A stretch of 64,000 nucleotides of DNA from Tilletia caries (lineage: Eukaryota; Basidiomycota; Exobasidiomycetes; Tilletiales; Tilletiaceae): the NCBI GenBank assembly GCA_032718865.1, contig JALUTQ010000046.1, forward strand, positions 1,240,001 to 1,304,000. The letters run 5' to 3'. Below, in pieces: positions 1-9,867 of this stretch. The position numbers and the translations under genes are program-made. Positions within the stretch are counted from its first letter, which is position 1. Each line of letters begins with the position of its first letter. Under the pieces are notes generated by a model. That model ran no database searches. It had not been told where the DNA came from and saw only the letters and a program-made list of their open reading frames with translations.

Positions 1-470
1 GCTCGCAGTCCACGTCGGCCGGAAGCATAGAGCAGTGCTTCATCGGATCCATTCCAGATCAGACGATCGGTCGCAGCGCCCACAGAGGCCGGCGCGCCAA
101 TGTACGAGAACTCGTTGATGATGATGGGCGATGCCGACTTGATCCACTGGCGCGCAAGCGTCTTGTTCCTCGACCGGCCGGCGAAATACACGAGCACGTA
201 CACGATCACGACAAACACGCTGATGGCCTCGAGCTTGAAGAGCTCCGGTCGGAACACGAGCTTGGTCTTGCCGATGGTCGCGATGGGGAACTGGTGGCCA
301 GGGTACGGGGGTGCGGGCGTGCTGAGCCTTGCGGCTGTCGCGTCGGCCTGAGCCTTGCCGGCGACGAGTGCAAATGCTCGCACGAAGGGATTGTCCGCCG
401 CAGCGGGGCCCACAAGCGTGAGAAGCAACGCAGCCTGTGCGAGCGGGGCGGCCGCAATGAGTGCTGCCAT
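1..470 (-). CDS. CCDC47-type (DUF1682) ER membrane protein, 5' part only
   Basis: The frame opens with ATG at 470 and is still open at base 1, so about 156 N-terminal residues are present and the rest lies outside the window. The product begins with a hydrophobic segment that looks like a signal peptide (MAALIAAAPLAQAALLLTLV). It then has a lumenal stretch and a clear membrane segment near residues 87-105, entered by FRPELFKLEAISVFVVIVYV and followed by FAGRSRNKTLARQW. That layout and the segment after the helix (NEFSYIG) resemble CCDC47/DUF1682 proteins. In animals CCDC47 belongs to the PAT complex, which helps insert multipass proteins into the ER membrane. The family call is by recognition of this N-terminal block only; the C-terminal half cannot be checked. 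It is transcribed divergently from the oxidoreductase gene at 706. Confidence 0.72.
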   Translation of the reverse strand, partial: MAALIAAAPLAQAALLLTLVGPAAADNPFVRAFALVAGKAQADATAARLSTPAPPYPGHQFPIATIGKTKLVFRPELFKLEAISVFVVIVYVLVYFAGRSRNKTLARQWIKSASPIIINEFSYIGAPASVGAATDRLIWNGSDEALLYASGRRGLR

Positions 471-705
471 TCTTTCTGAACTGTATGCGCAGCGTGAGGA
501 TCACCGTCGCGGCGTGTCCATTCCTTCCTTGGCCCAACCACATCCTTCCCGACTTGGGGCAGCCGAACAGGGAAGCGAACGACCTCGACGGCGAGTTTAG
601 TGACGTCCAGCGCAGGGACCACCTGAGGTTCAACGTTCAAGCGTTCAAGCTTCTCCTGCAAGTTGCAAGGCACACTCGAAACGAAGAGCGCGAGCACAGA
701 AAACA
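471..705. promoter_or_regulatory. Divergent intergenic promoter region
   Basis: These 235 bases separate two start codons that face away from each other: the CCDC47-type gene (ATG at 470, minus) and the oxidoreductase (ATG at 706, plus). Both promoters must lie here or within the leaders. I see no clear TATA box or named operator. Confidence 0.5.
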
Positions 706-2085
706 ATGGGGATCCCGTACGTTCCCGCAGACTGGCTCTAACATGGCATTAGCTGGAACGCTGACCTTTTGTACTACTCTCATCCTGTTGCATGGCCTGC
801 GTTCAGGAGCAAGCAAAAAGCGTTCCAACTCTTCAAGGCGGAGGAGAAGGGGAAGAGAAATACTGCTCGCGTCGTGGAGCGTTCAGTTCCGCAACCAAGT
901 CAGAACGAGGTTCTTGTCAAAGTCCTGGCCGCCGGATTCAATCGCAGAGATGAGTGGTAAGTACCAGATCCTCGAGTATTAGCCTGCCTCGCTCCAGATA
1001 TCTTTCATACTCACGAGTTATGTCTGCCCTTTCAGGTCCATGATGGGAGCCTATCCCGGCCTGACTTTCGAAAATTCTATCATGGGGTGCGACGGAGCAG
1101 GCGTCGTCGTCTCAGGCAACTTCAAATCCGACCATCCCGAAGGCCTCGTCATCCTCGCACCGAGCCGTGGATGGCTGAAGGACCCCACAGGACCGGAAGC
1201 CGAAGTTCCCGGCGCTCCCGACTCCGTACGGACGAACGAGTTCGGAGGCTCCGGGTTCGTCATTCTCGGCGGAACCAAAGGCGCCAAGGGAGCCGGGATG
1301 ATGCAAGAGTATCTGGCCGTCGATCCGGCCTACCTCCTACCGGCGCCCAAGCATCTCAGCGCGGTCGAATGTGCCACACTCCCTTGTGCCGGTGTTACGA
1401 GCTGGCGCGCCCTTTTCACCAAGGGCCGTCTTCAGAAAGGTCAGAATCTGCTCATCACCGGCATCGGCGGTGGCGTGGCGCAACTAGCCCTGCAACTCGC
1501 CGTCGCAGCAGGCGCACATGTCTTTGTCACTGGTGGATCGGAGGCGAAAATCCAACGTGCGGTAAGTATGGGCGCCGTCGGAGGCGCCGTATACAAAGAC
1601 GCGGCCTGGCCAAAGAAGATTGCCGCACTCCTCCCCAAAGATCGGCCATATCTCGATGTTGTCCTGGACTCGGCCGGAGGCGACATCACGCTCGGCGCTC
1701 TCAAGGCTGGAATCCGTCAAGGCGGTCGCATCGTGGTATTCGGTATGACTGCCGCGCCCGCCATTACTTTCACTATGCGAGACGTGCTTCGAAACGTCGA
1801 GCTCGTGGGTGAGCAAACACATTCGAAGACTAGATCGAACTGATAGATGCTGCGAGCACTGACACAGAAGCTCACATCTTCCTAGGGTCGACAATGGGAT
1901 CAAATGACGAGCTGCGCCAGTGTCTGGCCTTCATCGAGAAGCACGGCATCCGGCCCAGCATCGACACCGTCATTGATGGGCTGGAGTCTGCACACCGCGG
2001 CTTCGAACTGCTCGCCAACGCCGAACAGCGAAGTGCCGGCAAAGTCGTCGTCAAGATCGCCGCCGAGCCTCGCGCCAACCTGTAG
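706..2085 (+). CDS. Zinc-type alcohol dehydrogenase-like / quinone oxidoreductase (MDR family)
   Basis: Four exons: 706-716, 807-956, 1036-1808 and 1886-2085, giving 377 aa. The 11-nt first exon encodes MGIP. It is needed because the downstream frame has no ATG, and it joins in phase to yield MGIPSKQKAFQLF. The product is a medium-chain dehydrogenase/reductase. It has an N-terminal GroES-like part (NEVLVKVLAAGFNRRDEW, then MGCDGAGVVV) and a Rossmann part with the nucleotide-binding turn LLITGIGGGVAQLALQLAV. The VLDSAGG and GGRIVVFG motifs follow. No structural-zinc cysteine cluster is seen, so it belongs with the zinc-free quinone-oxidoreductase/YogA-like branch that reduces C=C or C=O bonds with NAD(P)H. 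The substrate is unknown and no targeting signal is evident. Exon 4 ends the domain with GSTMGSNDEL and an (IR)PSID segment typical of the family. Confidence 0.85.
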
Positions 2086-2281
2086 ACTCCCCTTCCTCAG
2101 TACATACTCAGTCCTCACCCCTGTATCTTTCTATGGAACTTGATCTCACCCCCAAATAGCCCGTGCATTCAGCTCACACAAACGCTCCGAGCATGAGAAG
2201 TTCCACATCGCCTGAAGTAGAGATCATGCCATGATGGTCATCCTATCCCGTTAACCCGACTCGAGAAGCGTTCCCTTTGAA

Positions 2282-4138
2282 ATGGTAGAGGGCTCGCTGA
2301 AGCGCGGCTTGGTGGCCGTCAGTCCTCTACTGTATGCCGTCCCGTTGACGCTCGCAGCGGCGTTGGTAGATCAAATCGTTCCCGAGCCATATCTCGTGAG
2401 TCTCCCCGCCGGCTAGAAAGGGCATGGCGGCGTCAAGCGAATTTCTGATGCAATTGGACGCCCTTCGCAGGATGAGATCTTCCACATACCCCAAGCTGAA
2501 GCGTACTGCGAGGGCAAATGGGACGTGTGGGATCCGAAGTTGACCACCCCGCCAGGCGTCTACCTGGTCTACGTTGCCCTCCACCGAGGCCTACTAGGTC
2601 CCGTATTCGGGATGTCATGCGGCAACGTCGCAGCCATGCGCTCGGTCAATGCCATCTCTCTCCTCTGCCTCTCCCGAGTCCTGCAAGAGCTCCTCCTGCA
2701 GATCCGGAAGGAGGCTCGTTCTACCTTCCACCCGCCGTCGTATGCCGAAATTTCGCAGGACGGGGCTGGGAATAACGTGATCAAGAACAGGATCCCTCAG
2801 GCCTCGCCGGAGGCTGCGATTCGCAAGGCGATGGCGGATCCAAAAGGGTCGGCAGAGGATGCTCGTAGGGTCATTGCTGATGCCGAAGCTGCCTCGAGTC
2901 GAGCATCGTCCTCCGTCTCGGCTGAATTCGCCCTCGACGCACATATCATTGCCTTCCTTCCGCCTCTTTGGTTCTTCGGACTGCTCTTCTACACAGACGT
3001 GTGCAGTCTGTTGAGCGTGATGGCATGCATGTTATACGCAAAGCAGGGTCGGCATGGTCTGGCATCACTGGTGAGGCACTTCAGCTGGGATCTGCTCAAT
3101 CTTGTGACATTACTCACCCTGGGACCTGATACTCTCCTGCAGACTGGACTTTCCTCGCTCCTCTTTCGGCAAACGAACATTGTTTGGGTCGTATTTGTCC
3201 TTGCAACGTCGGTGGTAGATTCATTGCGAGGCCATGGTTTTCAAGACATTCTCGCCGAAGCCGTGTCACCCTCTGCAATCCTCTCGCTCGTCTCTTCAAC
3301 CTTCAGCACGTTGACCAAGCCAGCCGCGTTAGAAGCAATCGCGAAGCTCGTTGCCATCTACTCCCCCGTCCTGATTTCCTTCGCCGCCTTTCTAGCTTGG
3401 AACGGAGGCATCGTACTCGGCGACAAGACAAACCACGTAGCTGCGCTGCATTTCCCGCAACTGCTTTACTTTGCAGCATTCACCGTGGTCTTTGGCTGGT
3501 CCGCAATCGCTTCGACTGCTCCTTCGCTCCAACGTCTTCTCACTCGGTCTCTAAGGAACCTCGTCGGCGGCTGGCAGCAGGCTCTGATCACCGCCATCTC
3601 CATCGGTGCAGCGGTCGTAGCTGTGCATCGATTCACGATCGAGCATCCCTTCCTTCTCGCCGACAATCGCCATTATGCTTTCTACATCTGGCGGCGAGTC
3701 GTCAAAGCGCACCCGTACGCCAAGTACGTACTAGCTCCGGCATACGTCGTTTGCGGAAGACTGGCATGGGACGCTCTTGGTGAGTATTTACGCCATGTGT
3801 AGCCACGTTGAACAGCTTACCGACTCGTGCGCTTCGCTCTAGCTTCCACTCGGACGTTCATATGGATGCTAGGATTCTGCGCCGCCTTGGTACTGACGCT
3901 CGTGCCCTCGCCCCTGCTCGAACCGCGATACTTCTTGGTCCCATTCGTTGTCTGGCGAGCGCATGTAGTCCCGGCAGGGGGCAAGGCGAGATCCCCAGAA
4001 GCCGCCTCCAGATCGGAATTATGGATAGCAGCGGAGGCAGCATGGTATATGGCCGTCAATACCGTCACAGTCGCCGTCTTCTTGTACAAGCCCTTCAAGT
4101 GGCCGAGCGAGACGGGCTGGCAGCGATTCATGTGGTAG
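2282..4138 (+). CDS. ALG10: Dol-P-Glc:Glc2Man9GlcNAc2-PP-Dol alpha-1,2-glucosyltransferase ALG10/DIE2
   Basis: Exons 2282-2395, 2471-3779 and 3843-4138 encode 572 aa. The first two exons join to give the family signature near residue 38: PEPYL-DEIFHIPQAEAYCEGKW followed by DVWDPKLTTPPGVYL. This is the lumenal catalytic loop of the Alg10 family. Many hydrophobic membrane segments follow, and the last exon carries LLEPRYFLVPFVVWR, also conserved. The enzyme adds the terminal alpha-1,2 glucose to the lipid-linked oligosaccharide in the ER lumen, the last step before transfer to protein. The length is close to the yeast protein (about 525 aa). A hydrophilic insert around residues 115-170 (Ser/Ala/Asp rich) is not expected in the core family. 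The gene runs co-directionally with its neighbours. Confidence 0.94.
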
Positions 4139-4252
4139 TACGCATGCAATGGACGTGTCTATAGTATTTATTCTGTTTTGGGGTTGAGATCATGCTGAAG
4201 GGGACGTAGACCTTGACCATCACTCCCTCGCCCAAAGTACGACAAGAAAGAC

Positions 4253-5017
4253 ATGAGTTCGCTCTCGCCCAACGCTCTCGCCCTGCTCGCCGTCATGCTC
4301 CAGGGCAGACCAGCACCAAGGCCGCAGACGGACAGCCGTGCCTCAGACGGGGCGCTGGACCGACTCACTGCACTCACTTCAGCATTACTCGCCCACGGAG
4401 CGCAAATTGCCCTCCAGGCCCAGCCAGCAACACAGCAGCAGCAAGTACAACAGCCGCGACAAGACGACAGCGCGCTTCTCAGCTCACTCACGTCCACGAT
4501 GGGAAGTCATCTTCGCAGCCTGGAAGCTCAGCAGAATCGCATCGAAGCGGTTGCGCAGGGGATCCAGTCTCAGCTTGCCCTCATGAATCAGACGCTCGCG
4601 AGTGCGGCCATGCAACAGCAGTACCAGACACGCATACAGGCTTCCGGTCGCGCATGTGAGTTGCTCTTGTGCGGACGGAGCAACAATTCCCAACTGACCT
4701 GGCGAGCATTTCCCTTGACAGCCTCAGGGCTCCGTCGAGGATCTAGTTCGCTTTCATCAGCTCGTCGTTCGCGGAACCTCGCATGCTCTCAAGCACAAGC
4801 ACACGACCGTATCGTAGTCGGGGCCAAGCGGTCTTATGCTGATACGCAGGGCGACTCTCAACCTACATCGCGGGTGAGCAGATTAAGATTCTCGTGACGT
4901 TTATTGATGCGACGTGTACTGACATGCGTGTTGACCTGGCTACATGCTATGCCAACCTTGCAGAAGCGTCGCATGCTGCTCGATATCGACCCACCGCAGA
5001 CCAACGGAAGCTTGTAG
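4253..5017 (+). CDS. Small unknown coiled-coil protein
   Basis: Proposed exons are 4253-4655, 4722-4873 and 4964-5017, giving 202 aa. I do not recognise a family. The N-terminal half is Ala/Leu/Gln rich with a Q-run near residue 65. It is followed by a likely helical, coiled-coil-forming stretch around residues 85-125 (SHLRSLEAQQNRIEAVAQGI). The C-terminal third is basic and serine rich, ending in KRRMLLDIDPPQTNGSL. Intron 1 is 66 nt, a multiple of three, and contains no stop, so a 22-residue-longer form is possible. The acceptor at 4721 has a nearby CTGAC branch-like site, which favours splicing. ATG at 4253 is the first in frame and lies 114 bases after the ALG10 stop. Confidence 0.6.
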
Positions 5018-5303
5018 GACCGCGCTCGCCGTCGACGCTGGCTTGCTCGTCAACGTCAGGAAGCATCCTTTCCCTCCACCCTCACTCGCTTTCTCCCATT
5101 GTTCCCAAAACCGTTCCCTTTGTTCTCCCCACGTCGGCGTCCATCGGCCAATTCTCCCGCCGACACCTCATCGCCTCATCACGGCCGAAATTCAATTCTC
5201 GCGTTTGCCCAAAAGTTTTGAGTGAGCTTCTCGGTTTGCTGTTTGCGGACGACCAACAGGCAGACGGAGCGACGAAGCAGGCTGAGCAAAGAAGGAGCTG
5301 CGC

Positions 5304-7235
5304 ATGATGCAGACGGTGGTGAACGAGAAGAACCAGGTACGTGTGTGTGGAGCCGATGCATACTGGGAGAAGTGAGAGGCTTACGCTTGCTCTCTGTCTA
5401 TCAATGTCCGCAGGTCGTGAACGAGGAAGGTCTGCCCTTCTTCGACCCAGTCGAAGCACTTCCCCCGGGCGATCCCAGAGCAGTGCCGCGCTCAAACGGC
5501 CTCGTCCTCCCCTTCGTGCGCTCGGAAAAAGATCGCCAACGGACCAAGGAGGAGCGCGCACGATGGATGGACAGCGTCTTCAGTCAGCTCGAGGATGCCG
5601 AAGCGGAGGAACTTGCTCGCGAAGAGGCTGAGCTTGACTCCAAGCAAGGCGGAGAGCTTGAGCGCATCAAGACGGAGGACGGCGAGGATGATGACCAGGA
5701 TACATCATTGCCTCCCATCGTGTCCCACTCACCAGCTTCGAGCAGCAAGGCGGGCTCCTCATCGCCCGGGTCAGCAGCCAAATTCAGTGGGCTCCAGAGG
5801 GGATTCCTCAACTCCAAACCGAAGACGCCTGCAAAAGTCGCTCCATCCGGCGCGTTGAAAGGAAGGGACGTTCAGTGCGCAGTATCAGACCAGCTTCAGG
5901 TGCGGGAGCGGACAATCCAGCCGCAAAGCCCCGCCTCCGTTTCGCCAGCCTCAACATCCGCTGTGACGGACAAAGCTGCTCCCAAGGCCCCTGTCATTGG
6001 ATCAGCGCTACCGGCCTCTCCAGCGCAGGATACCGCATCGACATCAAGCACACCAAAGGTCAGCTCACGACTGCGATTTGAGGATCTCACGATCGCTGAT
6101 GAAGACGAGCACGACGACGGCGATGAAGCAGAGTTGGACGATGATGACGAAGACGAGATCGACGAAGATGACGAGGACGAAGGCTTCACCATCGAGGACT
6201 GGGACAGCGACGATGATGGATATGACAGCGACGATCTGCGTGACCTGGCGCCGGACCTGGATGCGGAAATAGACAATGCCGAGCTGGCGCGCGAGTACGC
6301 TCGAGCCCGGGCTGGGCTACTCCAGAGCAGAGCACTGGACGAGGCTCGGAGAGAACATACCCCTCAAGAAAGGCATGGCGGTGAAGATGTGAGTTTCATG
6401 CCTAGCATCAGATTTTGGCACGGAGTCGACACCCCCACGGATGGATGATTGTATACTGACAACGACTTCGAACCTGATTTTGGTCCCCCTCACGCAGATC
6501 GTACCGCTAGATGCATCCATATCCGACCCTTCCGCACGCAGCACCGCCAGCACACCGAGAGTCTCCCGCTTCCGCGCCAGCCGACTCGCCCGCGCAGTAA
6601 ACGACTTCGACACCCTCCTGCACAGCAGCAAAACAGGCGAACGGAACCCACTCCTCCTCGTGCCTGACCTCGCACCTGTCCGCTATCCCAAAAAGGGCGA
6701 CGTCATCGACCCATCCGTTCCCGGCCTTGTGGTCGATAACGTCGATTTGGAGGGGGAGAGCGATGAGGAAGAGGAGCGGCTGCATGAGGTTATGAAGGCG
6801 AGGCTGGCCGCGTTGGAAGATCGGGAGGAGTTGGCGGGTGTGTCGAAGAAGGTGGTCGAACGGGGCACAGAGACGACTGCCGGCGGCAGGCAGAAGACGA
6901 TCATTTTGCCGCCCGTTGTGGAACGGACGGAATTGGTGCAAGAAGCAGCGGGTCCTACATCCACAGCAGGCCCGGACGAGGAAGAGCCAAAGCCAATACG
7001 GAAGTCTACCATCGTCGAACCAAAGGAAAAGCCACTGTCGGACCCCGGCGTTCCACACGTTCCACAACCACCCCAGCCAGCGCCAGTCAAAGAAGTCCGT
7101 TTCGCTGTCGACGAGAAGGAAGGGAGCGACGCACCGTCACCAGCAGCGGCGGTAGAAGGAGCATCCGAAGCGCCAGCAGCGCCCAAAGTCTCCCGCTTCA
7201 AAGCACGCAAGATGGCCGAACGAGGGCTGTCTTGA
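5304..7235 (+). CDS. URI/Bud27-type protein with DUF3835 motifs, no prefoldin domain visible
   Basis: Exons 5304-5336, 5414-6388 and 6498-7235 encode 581 aa. The start gives MMQTVVNEKNQ, followed after the first intron by VVNEEGLPFFDPVEAL. The middle holds a very acidic Asp/Glu block (about residues 235-320). The end is SRFKARKMAERGLS, matching the closing RVSKFKAARL motif of URI1 and the DUF3835 domain. Two similar motifs occur earlier (PRVSRFRASRLAR and SSRLRFEDLTI). URI/Bud27 proteins act with prefoldin-like partners and RPB5 in RNA polymerase assembly and translation control. They usually begin with a prefoldin alpha domain, which is missing here. The 286 bases upstream offer no obvious extra coding exon, so either the gene is short or 5' exons were missed. 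Confidence 0.66.
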
Positions 7236-7424
7236 GCAATCTTAACATTTCGCAAAGATCAGATTGTTACAGCTGCTAGAGTCAATGCGATAGCATGGTC
7301 GTGCTCCTGGTGACGATAGAATACAGCAAAGAGAGATGGTGCCAGGTGAAAAAGACCTGGGCTTTTCGAGTGTGCCAGAGAGAGAGAGAGAAGGAGATTG
7401 GAAAGAGTGACTGGTGACTGCGTG

Positions 7425-9576
7425 CTATCGCAGATGGGCAAGCTGCACAGCCGGCGACGTGGGAGGGGACGGAGACAACACTCCCGCCCGTAGCGTATCA
7501 GGCGACATCGTGACCGACCTGCTCGACTCGCCTCGCAACGTCTTCCCCGCCCACTGCGGAGACGTCATCATGAACACGTCCGCCGCCGCCGTAGCAGACC
7601 GCTGTTGTCGAGAGTCCGAGCTCGTCGTCGTCTGTTGACGTGGTAAGGCCCGCCGATATTGCTGCATCGCCACCTGGTCCCGACTCATCACGAGAGAGCG
7701 CACATTTCCCAGTTCCGCCGCAGAGCCGGCACCGGACGACTTGATATCCGCCAAGTGCTGGCTCACCGTCACGGGCGACCGACTCGACATGGGAGCCCCA
7801 TGATCTGACGACGACGAGTAGGAGTAACTGTGACTCTGGAACGAGGTCCGCTGCTGCTGCTCGTCAAAGTTCTCAAGCACGATCTTGATGTTGTTGTCGT
7901 ACGCCCAGTCGAGAGCGCGGAATCCTTGCTTGTTGGCCAGGTCGGAACGCGCGCCGACTTCCTTGAGAAGCTGGACAGATGTGATATGGCCCCATGCGCT
8001 CGCACTGTGCGTCATTACGCGGACAAGATCAGGACGATGTATGGACAAAGTAGGGCCCCGCAAAGAGAATGATCCACTCACAAATGAAGGGGCGTTGTGT
8101 GATCGTTGTCGAGCGCGTCTTTGTTTGCGCCAAGAGAGAGGAGAAGCTGTCGGTCCACAGGGACAAAAGGAACTTGTCAGGCCTTCAACTGGCTGGAGAG
8201 ATGACAGCGCTCGCAATGACTCACTCGAATCGCAGCATCATGCCCTTTCAGCGCCGCCCAATGGAGAGCTGTCCGACCCTCCGACGCACTCCTCCTGCGA
8301 ACGAGCGAGGGTACATCAACGTCAGGGTGGACACTGTACCGCTCTATCACATCGCAGCGATTGAATATCGCCGCCAGGGCAAAGACGGAGTTATTATCGT
8401 TGTCCTGGAAGAAGAAGAGAAGGGGGCCCCCCATTTCAGTACATAGCTCACCTCGCGAGGGAGGGCAGATCAGCGTCAAAGGAAACGGGAAACGAGGTCA
8501 AAGGTTCGGGGGGGAAAAAGGAAACAACGCCTACTTACCGTACTCGGGCCCTCGGCCTCATGTCCCATCTGCAACAACCACTCGACCATCTCGACACCCG
8601 TGCCATGCTCGAGCGCCAAAATCAACGAGGCCTTCCTGCCCTCGCTGCCCGCCGGCGACGTTAGATCGACGTTCCGGATGGTAAAAGGTACATCGAGCGC
8701 GGCGCGCTGGGCGCGACCTGCGCGTTCGGACGGGGTGAGGTATTTGCTCTGGGTTGGGTCTTCGCGGGTATAGCGGATCATGGGAGGTAACGAGGTGCCG
8801 TCGTAAGGCTTGTTGTTGTTGACGCGGGAGGCCGTCGCTGCCGATGGAGGAAGAGCCGCCTGAGCTGAGGAAGCGTCTTCCATCGTCGTACTTGTTGTCA
8901 TCGTGAGATCGCGACCGAGGAGATGATTGGAGGTACTGCTACTGCTGCTGCTGCTCCTGAGCCGAGCCGCGCCTGAGCTTTCCGCCATCGCTGTCGCCGT
9001 GAAGGAGGAGGAGGGGGGAAGAGGTGAAGGGGGAAGGGGCGACGACGCAAGTGCCCAATGCGAGCGCAGAGTCGGAGTTGCCGGATTGTCCTCCTCCTCA
9101 GCCAGCATGGCGCGCGGCAGTCCGCTTCCCGCGACCATCGTCCGACTCGTGGTGGTGACCATGTCATGGTTGTTGCTACTCTCGCCCACACTCCATGCTC
9201 CATCCCACCGCGGGCCGTGCTCCGAGTGCGTCACAGAAACACGACTAGCGCCAGCGACATGGCCAGACTGAGGCTGGGGCTGCGGCTGCGTCCTGCGCAC
9301 CGTCTCCGCAGCCGAGATAGGCCGAGTGAAGGCCCCGCTGTTGGCGGTCGCAGCAGGCTCGGAGAGCGCCATCGCCGTCTGGGCGAGACGTTGAGCGAGC
9401 GGGAGGTTGCCTTGGATGACGGCGCGACGGAAGCGGTGTGAGAGATTGCTGCTCTTCCCGCCGTCGCTGCTGCTGCTGCTGCTGCTGTTGCTGCTGCTTC
9501 CGCCTGGACCGCCGCCGTTTCCACTACCGCCGCCGCCGCCGCCGCCGAGGCGCTCGCCCGTCCATGTCATCGTCAT
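7425..9576 (-). CDS. Ankyrin-repeat protein
   Basis: Four exons on the minus strand: 9576-8539, 8404-8225, 8146-8082 and 8004-7425, giving 620 aa. The frame also extends upstream to a GTG, but the first ATG is at 9576. The N-terminal 300 residues are low complexity: a glycine run near residue 10, serine runs encoded by CTG/TCG triplets, and Thr/Ala stretches. About four ankyrin repeats follow (residues ~325-475). The best conserved are EGRTALHWAALKGHDAAIR, LLLSLGANKDALDNDHTTPL and HFASAWGHITSVQLLKEVGA, the last two joined exactly across spliced exons. The tail is Ser/Gln rich. Ankyrin repeats bind other proteins; the partner and pathway are unknown. The gene converges on the URI-type gene, with 189 bases between stops. 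Confidence 0.82.
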
Positions 9577-9867
9577 TGGGGTGTGCACTGTGCGTCGAGG
9601 TTCGAGTCGGAGGTCGTGGTGGAGAAGATGGATGACCTCGCACGGCCTTCCATGAGTCAGTCAAGTGTTAATAAGTGAATGAATGAGTGAACTTCAGCAT
9701 TGGCTAAGGACCAGCATGAATTATATATGTACATCGGATGCCATTACTGCAAGAGGGAGAAGGGGAGAAAGGAGTGTGTGAAGAAGTAATAGTCCAAGGG
9801 TCGAGCAGGGGGGATGGGGTCGGGGCAACGTTCCTCGATTGCCAAACAGTGAGTAGTGAGTGGTCGG

